DNA from: Armatimonadota bacterium
GTDB taxonomy: Bacteria; Sysuimicrobiota; Sysuimicrobiia; Sysuimicrobiales; Humicultoraceae
Assembly (NCBI GenBank): GCA_031459855.1
Contig: JAVKHP010000001.1
Span: forward strand, 62,001-126,000
Length of the DNA: 64,000 nucleotides
Direction: 5' to 3'
Shown here: piece by piece, positions 43,317 to 51,493 of the stretch
Layout of the letters: each line of letters opens with the position of its first letter
Position numbering within the stretch: the first letter of the stretch is position 1
Program-made: the position numbers and the translations under genes
Notes under the pieces: generated by a model
What the model was told of the DNA's origin: nothing
Seen by the model: the letters and a program-made list of their open reading frames with translations, nothing else
Databases searched by the model: none

Positions 43317-44099
43317 CTACGCAGGTGCCGGCGTAGGGCCGGCAGGATATCCCGCGGCCACCGGGGCGACGGCCGCGAGGGCAATGCGCTCGGCTGCGGC
43401 GCGACGCTGCACGTCGTCTGGCAGCGTCTGCAGGGACGCCGCGCGCAGGGGAATCCCCATGACCTGCGCGAACGCCGCAGCGTAGGCCCGCCGCACATCG
43501 GCCAGCGCGACCGGCCGCCCCAGCACCGCCGCCATGGACGTGACGGGGCGGCCCAGCCCGCACGGGTTGATGGTGGCGAAGGCCTCCGGCGGCGTCGCCA
43601 CGTTGAGGGCGAAGCCGTGCATCGTGACGGCCCGCTTCACCGCCACACCGATCGCGCAGATCTTCGCCCCATCGACCCACACGCCCGGAAAACCCCGCTC
43701 GCGCCCGGCGGCGATCCCGAACCGGGCCACCGTGACGATCACCGTCTCCTCCAGCAGGCGGACGTAGCGCACGACGTCCTCGCCCAGCGCCCGCAGGTGC
43801 ACGATCGGGTACCCGACCAGCTGGCCCGGCCCGTGGTAGGTCACGTCGCCGCCGCGCTCCACCTCGTACACGGCGATGCCGCGCCGGCGCAGCTCGTCGG
43901 GGGGCAGCAGCACGTGCTCCCGTCGGCCCCGACGCCCGATGGTGATCACCGGCGCGTGCTCCAGCAACAGGAGCAGGTCCGGCACCCGCCCCTCCTGCCG
44001 CGCCGCGACCAGCGCGCGTTGGAGCGCCCAGGCCTCGGCGTAGTTCACAGGGCCTGCATCGAAGGTGAGCAGCCACCCTTCCGGCGCCCGCACGCCCAC
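43317..44099 (-). CDS. lipB: Octanoyl-[ACP]:protein octanoyltransferase
   Basis: The 260-aa enzyme moves octanoate from ACP to lipoyl domains. It has LLEHAPVITIGRRGRREHVL, RGGDVTYHGPGQLVGYPI, the catalytic Lys in GVWVDGAKICAIGVAVKR and the catalytic Cys in FATINPCGLGRPVTSM. The C-terminus is about 30 residues longer than usual. GTG 44099 gives the start; it follows the Fe(III) ABC ATPase gene by three bases. LipA, which normally acts next, is not in the window. Confidence 0.93.
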   Translation of the reverse strand: MGVRAPEGWLLTFDAGPVNYAEAWALQRALVAARQEGRVPDLLLLLEHAPVITIGRRGRREHVLLPPDELRRRGIAVYEVERGGDVTYHGPGQLVGYPIVHLRALGEDVVRYVRLLEETVIVTVARFGIAAGRERGFPGVWVDGAKICAIGVAVKRAVTMHGFALNVATPPEAFATINPCGLGRPVTSMAAVLGRPVALADVRRAYAAAFAQVMGIPLRAASLQTLPDDVQRRAAAERIALAAVAPVAAGYPAGPTPAPA

Positions 44100-44102
44100 A
44101 GC

Positions 44103-45230
44103 TCAGCCTCCCGCCACCGCCCACGCGTCGGGTGCCGTTTCGCCGGACGCCACCACGGCCTGCCCGTCGCGGAAGCAGGTCAGCGTGTGTCCGGGCTCGA
44201 GGCGGACGTCCACGCGGGCCCCGGGCTCCAGCCGCACCGTGTGCGGCTGGAGGCTGTGCACGCGCCGCCCGGAGGGCAGCTCCACGCAGTACAGCACCGT
44301 GCCGCCCTGGAAGAGGCGCCGCACGACCACGCCGGCGCCGTCTGCGGCCGGGGCGATGGCCACGTCGTCGGGACGCACCAGCACCTCCACCGCGTCCCCA
44401 TGGCCCAGCGGCGGCCGCTGGGGCAGGAGACCCACCTCGGTCTGCAGCCCCTGCGGCGTCACCCGCGCGGGCAGGAAGTCGGCGCGGCCGAAGAACCGGG
44501 CGACGAAGCGGTTGCGGGGCGCGTGGAAGATGCGCTCGGGGGTGTCGATCTGCTCCAGCCGTCCCTCGTGCAACACCCCGACGCGGTCGCCCAGCAGCAG
44601 GGCCTCGTGCTGGTCGTGGGTCACGAAGATGGCGCTGGTGCCCGTCTGCTTCAGGATGCCGCGCACCTCGTCGCGCAGCTGCGCCCGCAGGTCGGCGTCC
44701 AGGTTCGAGAACGGCTCGTCCAGCAGCACGGCGAACGGCTGGGGGGCCAGCGCGCGCGCCAGGGCCACGCGCTGCTGCTGCCCGCCGGACAGCTCGTGGG
44801 GGTAGCGCCCGGCGAACGCCGTCATCCCCACGAGCTCGAGCGCCTCGCGGGTCCGTCGGGGACGCTGGACCCGCTGGACGCAGTGCAGGCCGAACGCCAC
44901 GTTCTCTTCCACGGTGAGGTGCGGGAACAGGGCGTAGTCCTGGAACACCATGCCCACGCCGCGCGCTTCCGGCGGCACCCACACGCCGTCGCCCGCCACC
45001 GGCCGGCCGGCGATCCACACCTCGCCCTCGTCCGGCCGCTCGAACCCGGCGACGAGCCGCAGCACCGTGGTCTTGCCGCTGCCCGAGGGTCCCAGCAGCG
45101 TGAGGATCTCGCCCTGCGCTACGACCAGGGAGAGCCGGTCGACCGCCGGCGGGCCCGCGGGATCGAACCGCCGGACGACGCCGCGCACGCTGATGACTGG
45201 CACGCCCCCCCGCTCGGTGCGCATCGACAT
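44103..45230 (-). CDS. fbpC: Fe(III) ABC transporter ATPase
   Basis: The 375-aa ATPase has Walker A LLGPSGSGKTTVLRLVAGF, Q-loop VFQDYALFPHLTVEENVAFG, signature LSGGQQQRVALARALAP, Walker B LLDEPFSNLDADLR and switch His in FVTHDQHEALLL. The C-terminal TOBE-type part (about 285-370) is as in FbpC and PotA. With the permease and the binding protein upstream it forms a ferric-iron importer. Two in-frame ATGs (45230, 45224) lack a clear ribosome site, so the start is uncertain. Confidence 0.88.
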   Translation of the reverse strand: MSMRTERGGVPVISVRGVVRRFDPAGPPAVDRLSLVVAQGEILTLLGPSGSGKTTVLRLVAGFERPDEGEVWIAGRPVAGDGVWVPPEARGVGMVFQDYALFPHLTVEENVAFGLHCVQRVQRPRRTREALELVGMTAFAGRYPHELSGGQQQRVALARALAPQPFAVLLDEPFSNLDADLRAQLRDEVRGILKQTGTSAIFVTHDQHEALLLGDRVGVLHEGRLEQIDTPERIFHAPRNRFVARFFGRADFLPARVTPQGLQTEVGLLPQRPPLGHGDAVEVLVRPDDVAIAPAADGAGVVVRRLFQGGTVLYCVELPSGRRVHSLQPHTVRLEPGARVDVRLEPGHTLTCFRDGQAVVASGETAPDAWAVAGG

Positions 45231-45319
45231 CGCGATCGTCTGCGGGCCGCCGGGCGAACGGCCGGCGGCGAGCCGCATCGACAGCGTACCAGAGCCCCGG
45301 GCCCCCAACAAGGCAGCCC

Positions 45320-46987
45320 TCACCGGCCCGCGGCCGCTGACGGGCCGTCGCGCGGGCCGCGCGCGCGGGCGATGGTGCGGTCGAGGATCAGCACCGGCAG
45401 GATCCCGACCGCCACGATGGCGAGCGCCGCGGTGGACGCCTGCGCCAGCCGCTCGTCGCTGGCCAGCTGGTAGACGCGCACCGCCAGCGTGTCGAAGTTG
45501 AACGGGCGCAGGATCAACGTCGCGGGCAGTTCCTTCAGCAGGTCGACCACCACCAGGAGCGCGGCGGTGAACAGGCTGCCGCGCATGAGCGGCGCGTGGA
45601 CGCGCAGCAGCGTGCTGCCGGGGCCGTGGCCGAGAGTGCGCGCGGCGTCGTCCATCGTGGGCCGGATCCGCGTCAGCCCGGCCTCCACCGTGCCCAGCGA
45701 GACCGCCAGGAACCGCACCAGGTACGCATACACCAGCGTGAAGACCGTGCCGCTCACGATCAGGCCCGGCGGACGGCCCGTCGCCGCGTGGAGCCAGGCG
45801 CCCAGGGCGCGGTCGACGTACCCGAACGGGATCATGACGCCGATGGCGATCACCGCCCCGGGCACGCTGTAGCCCAGGCCCACCACCCGCGCGGCCAGGC
45901 GCATGAGCGGGGACGGGGTCAGGCGCAAGCCGTAGGCGATCAGCGCGGCGATGGCCACGGCCAGGGCGCCGGCCAGCACGGCCAGCAGCAGCGTGTTGGC
46001 GGCCAGGCGCACGAACGCCGGCCCGAACAGCGGATCGCCAGCGGTCACGGCCATGACGAGCAGCGCGGCAGCTGGGAGCGCGAAGCCGCCCAGAGGGGGC
46101 ACCACGCAGGCGGCGACCGCAGCGGCGGCCCGCCATCCGCGCAGCGGGAAGACGGCTGGCCGGCGGGGCGCGCTGCCCGTGGCGTGGAAGCGCCGGCTGC
46201 CCCGCGAGAGCCGCTCGAGGCTCATCATGGCCAGCACGAACACCATCAGACCGGCGGCTAGGCGCGCCGCGCCCACCGGGGACCCCAGGGTGAACCACGT
46301 GAGGTAGATGCCCGTCGCGAACGTGTCGAGCTCGAAGTGCTTGACCGTGCCGAAGTCCGCCAGCACCTCCATGCCGACCAGGGCGACGCCTGCGGCGATC
46401 CCCGGCCGCGCCAGGGGCAGCGCCACGCGCCAGAAGGTGCTCCACGGCGAGTGGCCAAGCGTGCGGCTGGCCTCGAGCGCCGCGCCGGACTGCTCGAGGA
46501 ACGCCGCGCGGGCCAGCATGTACACGTACGGGTAGAAGGCCAGCGTCATGACGACGATCGCGCCGCCAAGCGAGCGGATCTGCGGGAACCAGTAGTCGCC
46601 CCGGCTCCAGCCGAACCACGCCCGCAGCGCGCTCTGCACCGGGCCCGCGTACTGCAGCAGGTCCGCGTAGGTGTACGCCAGCAGGTAGGCGGGCACCGCC
46701 ATCGGCAGCAGCAGCGCCCACTGCCACAGGCGCTGCCCCGGCACCCGGCAGACCGTGACGAGCCAGGCCGTCCCCACGCCGATCACCAGCGCGCCGGCGC
46801 AGACCCCGAGCACCAGCCACACCGTGGTGACGACGTAGCGCGGGAGCACCAGGCGGACGAACTCGACCCATGGGCCCTCGGCGGGGACGAGCACGCTGGC
46901 AGCGACCACCAGGACCGGCAGGGAGAGCCCGCCGGCGACCGCCAGGCCCGCCGCGGGCAGCGCCCAGGACAGCGACCGCGCGGTCAC
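45320..46987 (-). CDS. fbpB: Fe(III) ABC transporter permease (two fused halves)
   Basis: The 555-aa permease has about twelve TM helices and two copies of the ATPase-contact EAA loop: EASRTLGHSPWSTFWRVALP and DAARTLGHGPGSTLLRVHAP. Two fused six-helix halves are standard for FbpB/SfuB ferric transporters. It moves iron from the binding protein across the inner membrane. GTG 46987 is the first start after the binding-protein gene (67 bases). Confidence 0.9.
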   Translation of the reverse strand: MTARSLSWALPAAGLAVAGGLSLPVLVVAASVLVPAEGPWVEFVRLVLPRYVVTTVWLVLGVCAGALVIGVGTAWLVTVCRVPGQRLWQWALLLPMAVPAYLLAYTYADLLQYAGPVQSALRAWFGWSRGDYWFPQIRSLGGAIVVMTLAFYPYVYMLARAAFLEQSGAALEASRTLGHSPWSTFWRVALPLARPGIAAGVALVGMEVLADFGTVKHFELDTFATGIYLTWFTLGSPVGAARLAAGLMVFVLAMMSLERLSRGSRRFHATGSAPRRPAVFPLRGWRAAAAVAACVVPPLGGFALPAAALLVMAVTAGDPLFGPAFVRLAANTLLLAVLAGALAVAIAALIAYGLRLTPSPLMRLAARVVGLGYSVPGAVIAIGVMIPFGYVDRALGAWLHAATGRPPGLIVSGTVFTLVYAYLVRFLAVSLGTVEAGLTRIRPTMDDAARTLGHGPGSTLLRVHAPLMRGSLFTAALLVVVDLLKELPATLILRPFNFDTLAVRVYQLASDERLAQASTAALAIVAVGILPVLILDRTIARARGPRDGPSAAAGR

Positions 46988-47054
46988 GACCCTGGCACCC
47001 CGCGTTTCGCCGCCATGGCCACAGCGGTGGGCGCCTGGCCGCCTGCCGCCCGGG

Positions 47055-48110
47055 TCAGCGCCAGCCCGCGCCCACCATGAGCTGCAGCGCCCTGGCGCCG
47101 TTGGCAGCGTAGATACGGGCGTTCAGGGGGTCCTCCTTGAGGGACGCCGGCGCGATGGCCGCCATGGGATTGGTGATCCCTCGCACCGCCGGGAACTCGA
47201 AGTTCCCCCTGGCGAAGATCTCCTGCGCCCGGTCGGAGGCCAGGTACTCGAGGAAAGCCACGGCCGCCGCGCGGTGCGGCGCGGTGGCGACGACGCATGC
47301 GCCGCTCAGGTTGACGTGCACCCCGCGCTCCTCGGGGCCCTGGTTAGGGAAGAACAGCCCGACCTTGGCGGCCGCGGCGCGCTCGTGGGACCGGGCCGAG
47401 TTGAGGAGCCGGAGGTAGTAGTAGTGGTTGACGATGGCCACGTCCCCTTCCCCGGCGGCCAGCGCCAGGAGCTGGTCGGTGTCACCACCCTGCGGCGGAC
47501 GCGCGAAGTTCGCGACGATGCCACGGGCCCACCGCGCGACGAACGGCGCGCCGTGCCATGCGAGCATGGCGCCGACCAGCGACTGGTTGTACACGTGGCT
47601 CGAGCTGCGCACCAGCACGCGGCCCCGCCAGCGCGGCTCGGCCAGGTCCTCGTAGGTCGACAGCTGGTCCCGCGACACCCGATCCCGCGCGTAGGCGACG
47701 ACCCGCACCCGCTTGGTGAACCCGTACCAGAAGCCCTCAGGGTCGCGCAGGTTGGCGGGAATGCGCGCCGCCAGCACCGGCGAGGCCACGCGCTGACACA
47801 GGCCGGCCTGCTGCGCACGGTACAGCCGGCCCGCGTCCACGGTGATCAGCACGTCCGCGGGGCTGCCGGGGCCTTCCGCCTTGATGCGCTCGATGAGCTG
47901 GTCGGCGTCGCCCTGGATGAGGTTGACCCGCACCCCGGTCTGGCGCGCGAAGTCGTCGTAGAGCGCCTGGTCGGTGTCGTAGTGTCGCGCGTTGTAGAGA
48001 TTGAGGACCGGCGTCTGCGCGTCGCCCTGGCCGCTCGCGGTCATTGCCACAACGACCACCGCCACGAGCACGCCTGCGACCTTCCACCGTCTGCCACCCG
48101 CCATCCTCAT
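47055..48110 (-). CDS. fbpA: Fe(III)-binding periplasmic protein
   Basis: The 351-aa protein has a signal peptide (VAGVLVAVVVVAMTASGQGDAQ) and the ferric-binding protein pattern: VLNLYNARHYDTDQALYDDF, VLITVDAGRLYRAQQAGL, RVRVVAYARDRVS and the iron-ligand tyrosines in VAIVNHYYYLRLLN. It captures Fe(III) outside the inner membrane and delivers it to FbpB/FbpC. ATG 48110 has a GGAGGTGGG site. The promoter region carries a DtxR-type iron box. Confidence 0.92.
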   Translation of the reverse strand: MRMAGGRRWKVAGVLVAVVVVAMTASGQGDAQTPVLNLYNARHYDTDQALYDDFARQTGVRVNLIQGDADQLIERIKAEGPGSPADVLITVDAGRLYRAQQAGLCQRVASPVLAARIPANLRDPEGFWYGFTKRVRVVAYARDRVSRDQLSTYEDLAEPRWRGRVLVRSSSHVYNQSLVGAMLAWHGAPFVARWARGIVANFARPPQGGDTDQLLALAAGEGDVAIVNHYYYLRLLNSARSHERAAAAKVGLFFPNQGPEERGVHVNLSGACVVATAPHRAAAVAFLEYLASDRAQEIFARGNFEFPAVRGITNPMAAIAPASLKEDPLNARIYAANGARALQLMVGAGWR

Positions 48111-48143
48111 CCCACCTCCGGCCCCCCATTGCATCAGACCGGC

Positions 48144-48176
48144 GGTTAGGCTAGCCTTATTCTTGAGTTTCGTCAA
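48144..48176 (-). promoter_or_regulatory. fbpA promoter with overlapping DtxR/IdeR-type iron box
   Basis: On the minus strand TTGACG (48176-48171) and TAGCCT (48153-48148), with a 17-base spacer, form a good sigma-70 promoter. The -10 overlaps GGTTAGGCTAGCCTTATTC (48144-48162), with the perfect palindrome AGGCTAGCCT, close to the DtxR/IdeR consensus TTAGGTTAGSCTAACCTAA. Fe(II)-bound repressor would block polymerase directly. The dtxR gene itself lies about 600 bases away in the divergent operon. Confidence 0.75.
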
Positions 48177-48358
48177 TCCATTTGTCGCCCGATCCTGCGT
48201 CGGGTGCGCGGAGGATGTACGCGGGATGCGCGCACTGTCTGCGCGGCGGGCCACGACAGCGCAAGACAACAACCGCTGTTAGGTACCAGATGGCGTACCG
48301 GCAGCCTGCTGAGGATGACGGCCCACCACACGGTCACCCCGATGGAGGAGCACCCGGC

Positions 48359-48790
48359 GTGGGAGGGAACCAGACCGAGCGCAGCAACGGCATGGAAGGC
48401 TACTTCCGCGCGCACCGCAGACGGCTGACCCCGCAGCGGGCCCTGATCTGCCGCCTGCTGGACGGGAACCGGGAGCACCCGACGGCCGAGGGGCTGTACC
48501 GGCGGGCCCGCCAGACGATGCCGACCCTGTCGCTGCGCACCGTGTACGCGGTGCTGCACGAGCTCGTGGCCATGGGCGCGATCCAGGCCCTGGACCTGGG
48601 CACGGGCAGCACGCGCTACGACCCCAACCCGCGCCCCCACCACCACCTCGTCTGTGTCCGGTGCGGGCGGGCCGCCGACGTCCACGTGCCGCTGGGCCCG
48701 GTCGACCTGCCGCCCGACCAGCGGCAGGGCTACTGGGTGACCGACTTCCAGGTCGTCTTCCGCGGTGTGTGCCGGGAGTGCCGCCGATGA
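48359..48790 (+). CDS. Fur family metalloregulator
   Basis: The 143-aa regulator shows FRAHRRRLTPQRALICRLLD, EHPTAEGLYRRARQTMPTLS, LRTVYAVLHELVAMGAI, the metal-site PHHHLVCVRCGRAADVHV and a closing CRECRR, which completes a four-cysteine structural zinc site. Fur, PerR and Zur cannot be told apart here. GTG 48359 is chosen for a GGAGGAG site eight bases upstream; ATG 48392 is an alternative without one. It overlaps the dtxR-type gene by four bases (ATGA). Confidence 0.85.
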   Translation: MGGNQTERSNGMEGYFRAHRRRLTPQRALICRLLDGNREHPTAEGLYRRARQTMPTLSLRTVYAVLHELVAMGAIQALDLGTGSTRYDPNPRPHHHLVCVRCGRAADVHVPLGPVDLPPDQRQGYWVTDFQVVFRGVCRECRR

Positions 48791-49521
48791 CCGTCCACGA
48801 CATCGCCCGGACCGAACGCATCGAGATGTACCTGAAGGCGATCTACACCGTGGCGCACAACGCGCCGCCGGTCACGGTGTCGAAAGTCGCCGAGTACATG
48901 GGGGTCGCGCCGCCGTCGGCCTACGAGATGCTCAAGCGCCTCGAGGCCCAGGGCCTGGTCCAGGCCATGGCGGGCGCCGGCTACGGGCTCAGCGAGCGCG
49001 GGCTCGCCACGGCCCGCAAGGTCGTGCGGCGCCTGCGGCTCGCCGAACGCCTGCTCACCGACGTGCTGCGGGTGGACCTGCCCGACGTCTACGCCGAAGC
49101 GTGCAAGCTCGAGCACGTGATCAGCCCGGTGGTCGAGGCCCGCCTCGCAGAGGTGCTGGGGCATCCGGCCACCTGCCCCCATGGCCTGCCGATCCCGGGC
49201 GAGGCCGCCGAGGAGGACGGCGACCTCGTCACCCTGGACCAGATCCCGGTGTGGGGCCGGGCGATCGTGGCGAGCATTCCGGAGGAAGATCGCACGATCG
49301 TCGCCCACCTCGCCGCGCTCGGCGTCCTGCCCGGGGTGGTCGTGCAGGTGCGGGAGATCGGGTTGCTGGACGGCCCGATCACCGTGGAGGTGCGCCACCA
49401 GATTCGCGCCCTCGGGCGGGCGCTGGCGCAGCGCGTGCGGGTGCGCCCCGAGGTCGGCCATCAGCCACCGGCGGGGCCGCCACGCGGCCACGCGGACCCA
49501 CGCAGCGCAAGCGGTACGTGA
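48787..49521 (+). CDS. DtxR/IdeR-family iron-dependent repressor
   Basis: The 244-aa protein has an N-terminal winged helix (RIEMYLKAIYTVAHNAPPVT, VSKVAEYMGVAPPSAYEMLK), the metal-binding dimerisation domain (EACKLEHVISPVVEARL, GHPATCPHGLPIPG with the Cys/His ligands) and a C-terminal FeoA/SH3 domain (LAALGVLPGVVVQVREIGLL). It is the likely regulator of the iron box before fbpA. Cotranscription of a Fur-type and a DtxR-type gene is uncommon. ATG 48787 overlaps the fur stop. Confidence 0.9.
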   Translation: MTVHDIARTERIEMYLKAIYTVAHNAPPVTVSKVAEYMGVAPPSAYEMLKRLEAQGLVQAMAGAGYGLSERGLATARKVVRRLRLAERLLTDVLRVDLPDVYAEACKLEHVISPVVEARLAEVLGHPATCPHGLPIPGEAAEEDGDLVTLDQIPVWGRAIVASIPEEDRTIVAHLAALGVLPGVVVQVREIGLLDGPITVEVRHQIRALGRALAQRVRVRPEVGHQPPAGPPRGHADPRSASGT

Positions 49522-49571
49522 GCACCGCCGGGGGCCACCAGGGCTGCTCCGGCCATCAGGCCTCCCCGCCA

Positions 49572-49680
49572 GCGTGAGAGACACCTCAGAGCCCTGTGGC
49601 ACCGGGGCCGACTGCGTGAGGGATCGAAAGGTGTGCGCCGCCGCCCGCGGCGTGAGACGCACGTGAGAGCCCTGTGGCAC
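49572..49680. repeat. Paired direct repeat C (31 bp, period 78)
   Basis: Two copies, 49572-49602 and 49650-49680, share GCGTGAGA, then C.C, and AGAGCCCTGTGGCAC, with about four mismatches, 51 bases after the dtxR-type gene. The element CCCTGTGGCAC is also present in repeat B. The rest of the 358-base gap (49522-49879) is GC-rich and shows no gene. Confidence 0.65.
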
Positions 49681-49879
49681 TTCCCGTGAATGCGGGACGG
49701 ACGGGAGGGGACGGCTGGGCGCGGACCGCGGCGCCGGGCAGGACGCCGTCCCCTGGGGTCCCGGGCGCCCCGCTGCCGCCAGGACGTCCCGGGAAGGTCC
49801 GCCGCGTCCCTGCAGATGCTACCCCGGGCGCCCCCCGCTTGCGTGCCCACGTCGGAGGTTCATACCATAGGGGCAACGT

Positions 49880-50428
49880 ATGGCACGGCCCGACGTCGTC
49901 ACCCTCCTCGTTGCTGCGGTCGTCGTGGGGGACCTGGTGTTGCTGGCTCTGCTGCTCCGACACCTCCCCCGCGCCTCTGCCGCACGCCGCGCCCGCTACG
50001 ACCAGTGGCGCCGACGCCTGGAATCTGACCCACGTCTGCGGAGGCTGTACGACGCCCACCGGCGAAACTGGTGGCGCGTGGGCATCGTCAACTTCGTGGA
50101 CGTGGCGGTGAGTTTCGCGGCCTCCGGGATACTGTGGTGGCTCCTTGCAGGCGCCGGAGTCCTGCCGTCGGTCGACATCACGGACGGGGTCGCTGACTTC
50201 GAGGCTCTCGGGTTCCTCGCGCTGTGCCTGGGGGTATGGCTCGGGCTGTGGTACGTGGGCATCAAGAAGTTGGGTACCACTCCCGGCCTGCGCCTTGCCG
50301 GGCTCGTCGCGGTGTCCCCGGAGGACGGCCGGCCGGTGCCGCCGGACAAGCTGCGTCCGCCGTACAAAGGCGACTACCGACGGGACGACGCGCCGGGGTT
50401 GTTGTTCGTGCCCGCGCGTGACCTCTAG
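49880..50428 (+). CDS. Uncharacterised membrane protein
   Basis: The 182-aa protein has three or so hydrophobic segments: VVTLLVAAVVVGDLVLLALLL (N-terminal), VDVAVSFAASGILWWLLAGA and LGFLALCLGVWLGLWYV. Its C-terminus TTPGLRLAGLVAVSPEDGRP is faintly reminiscent of RDD-family proteins. No catalytic motif is seen. ATG 49880 follows AGGGGCAACGT. It is followed after 49 bases by an exported protein on the same strand, so the two may be an operon. Confidence 0.65.
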   Translation: MARPDVVTLLVAAVVVGDLVLLALLLRHLPRASAARRARYDQWRRRLESDPRLRRLYDAHRRNWWRVGIVNFVDVAVSFAASGILWWLLAGAGVLPSVDITDGVADFEALGFLALCLGVWLGLWYVGIKKLGTTPGLRLAGLVAVSPEDGRPVPPDKLRPPYKGDYRRDDAPGLLFVPARDL

Positions 50429-50477
50429 CACCCGGCGCCATTGCGCGCGGAGAAGCGCGCAGACAAGGGAGAAGACG

Positions 50478-51164
50478 ATGAAGCCTGCAAGGAGGGCGGA
50501 CCTCGCAGCTGCTCTCGCGACCGTCGCCGCTGTTGCACTGCTCCTTTCCACCGCGGGCGCCCCTGTGGGGGCGCAGGTCCGGGTGGAGGGGGACGCGCAG
50601 CTGTGGCAGGAGGTCCTTGAGGCCCTCAACCGCCTGTCCACGGCGCACACGTACCGGATGCGGACCGGCCCGGTGGTCGTGGAGGTCGACCAGCGCAGCT
50701 CACCCCCCTCGAGCCGCATGGTGGTGTCCTCAGGGGGCGTCCAGACCGAGATCGTGCAAGTCGGGGACCAGGCGTGGATGCTGACCGCCGGTATCTGCCG
50801 GCTGCTCCCCCGCCAGCAGTCCGCCGCGATGGCACCCACCCGCCCGCCTCGGCCGCAGGACATCACGGGCGTGGTCCGGATCCTCGGACGGACACCCGGC
50901 GCCCACACGACCCCACGGGGGGAGGTCCGTCCCGTCTACGTGTATGAGTACGAGTCCGATGTCGAGCAACCCGGCGCGGGTCGCGTGCGCGCGCGCACCC
51001 GGCTCTCGGTGGACCGCGAGACCACGCTGCCGCTTCGCATGGCCCTGGAGCCCCTGGGCGCCACCCCCGGATCTTCCACACGGCCCGGTACCTGGGAAGC
51101 GGACTTCTACGACTTCGGCGCGGACATTCGGATCACGGTTCCCCCGGAGTGCCCGCGCTCTTGA
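50478..51164 (+). CDS. Uncharacterised exported protein (LolA/LppX-like fold possible)
   Basis: The 228-aa protein has a signal peptide (LAAALATVAAVALLLSTAGAPVGAQ split over core and cleavage region) and a soluble part with VLEALNRLSTAHTYRMRTGP, YVYEYESDVE and WEADFYDFGADIRITVPP. The pattern of alternating strands, with a GTWEADFYDFG end, resembles LppX/LolA-type lipid carriers, but this is a weak guess. ATG 50478 follows AAGGGAGAAG. Confidence 0.6.
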   Translation: MKPARRADLAAALATVAAVALLLSTAGAPVGAQVRVEGDAQLWQEVLEALNRLSTAHTYRMRTGPVVVEVDQRSSPPSSRMVVSSGGVQTEIVQVGDQAWMLTAGICRLLPRQQSAAMAPTRPPRPQDITGVVRILGRTPGAHTTPRGEVRPVYVYEYESDVEQPGAGRVRARTRLSVDRETTLPLRMALEPLGATPGSSTRPGTWEADFYDFGADIRITVPPECPRS

Positions 51165-51446
51165 GAGCAGACGTCAGCACTAGGCCATTGCTTATCAACT
51201 GAGCAACGGAGCGCATGCGCGTTCCCGGGTACTGCTGGACTATCGCCTTGGCGTACAGCCATCTGCTGGAGGGTCCAAATCCGTTCTGAGTTTGTAGGAT
51301 CATCACCGATCCCCGAATCACTTCACGCACGTTGACGACACCTCAAAGGTATTCGCCCTTTTTCCTACGTCTAGAGTAGGCGCAACGCTCTACTAGCGTC
51401 CCTGGGTCGTTAGAGGCTAGCTGTCCGAACGCACGCTACCTTACTC
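51165..51446. other. AT-richer intergenic segment at the left edge of the defence island
   Basis: This stretch is visibly poorer in GC than the flanks. It holds no clear gene. A 65-codon frame on the minus strand (51133-51330) has unremarkable codon use and no ribosome site. The minus-strand string GTTGCTCAGTTGATAAGCAA near 51206-51187 looks like a tRNA D-arm, but no acceptor or T arm is visible. It may be a degenerate integration site. Confidence 0.4.
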
Positions 51447-51491
51447 GTCGCAAAATCCCCTCATTTCGGGTCTCGATCTTTCGAGGTGATG
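51447..51491. repeat. CRISPR-repeat-like element, left copy
   Basis: The sequence from GTCGCAAAATCCCC through CTCATTTCGGGTCTCGATCT to TTCGAG.TGATG recurs at 60413-60455 with only two inserted A bases and one mismatch. On the minus strand it begins with CTCGAAAGATCGAG, a small hairpin, and ends in GGGGATTTTGCGAC; the right copy ends in GGGGATTGCGAC, a 3' end typical of type III/I CRISPR repeats of Thermus. It lies directly after the last gene of the DISARM-like operon. No second unit is nearby. Confidence 0.7.
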
Positions 51492-51493
51492 TG

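Noticed and set aside
51133-51330. 65-codon open frame on the minus strand as a small gene
   Set aside because: No ribosome site and no recognisable motif; it lies in the AT-richer edge and partly overlaps the plus-strand exported gene.
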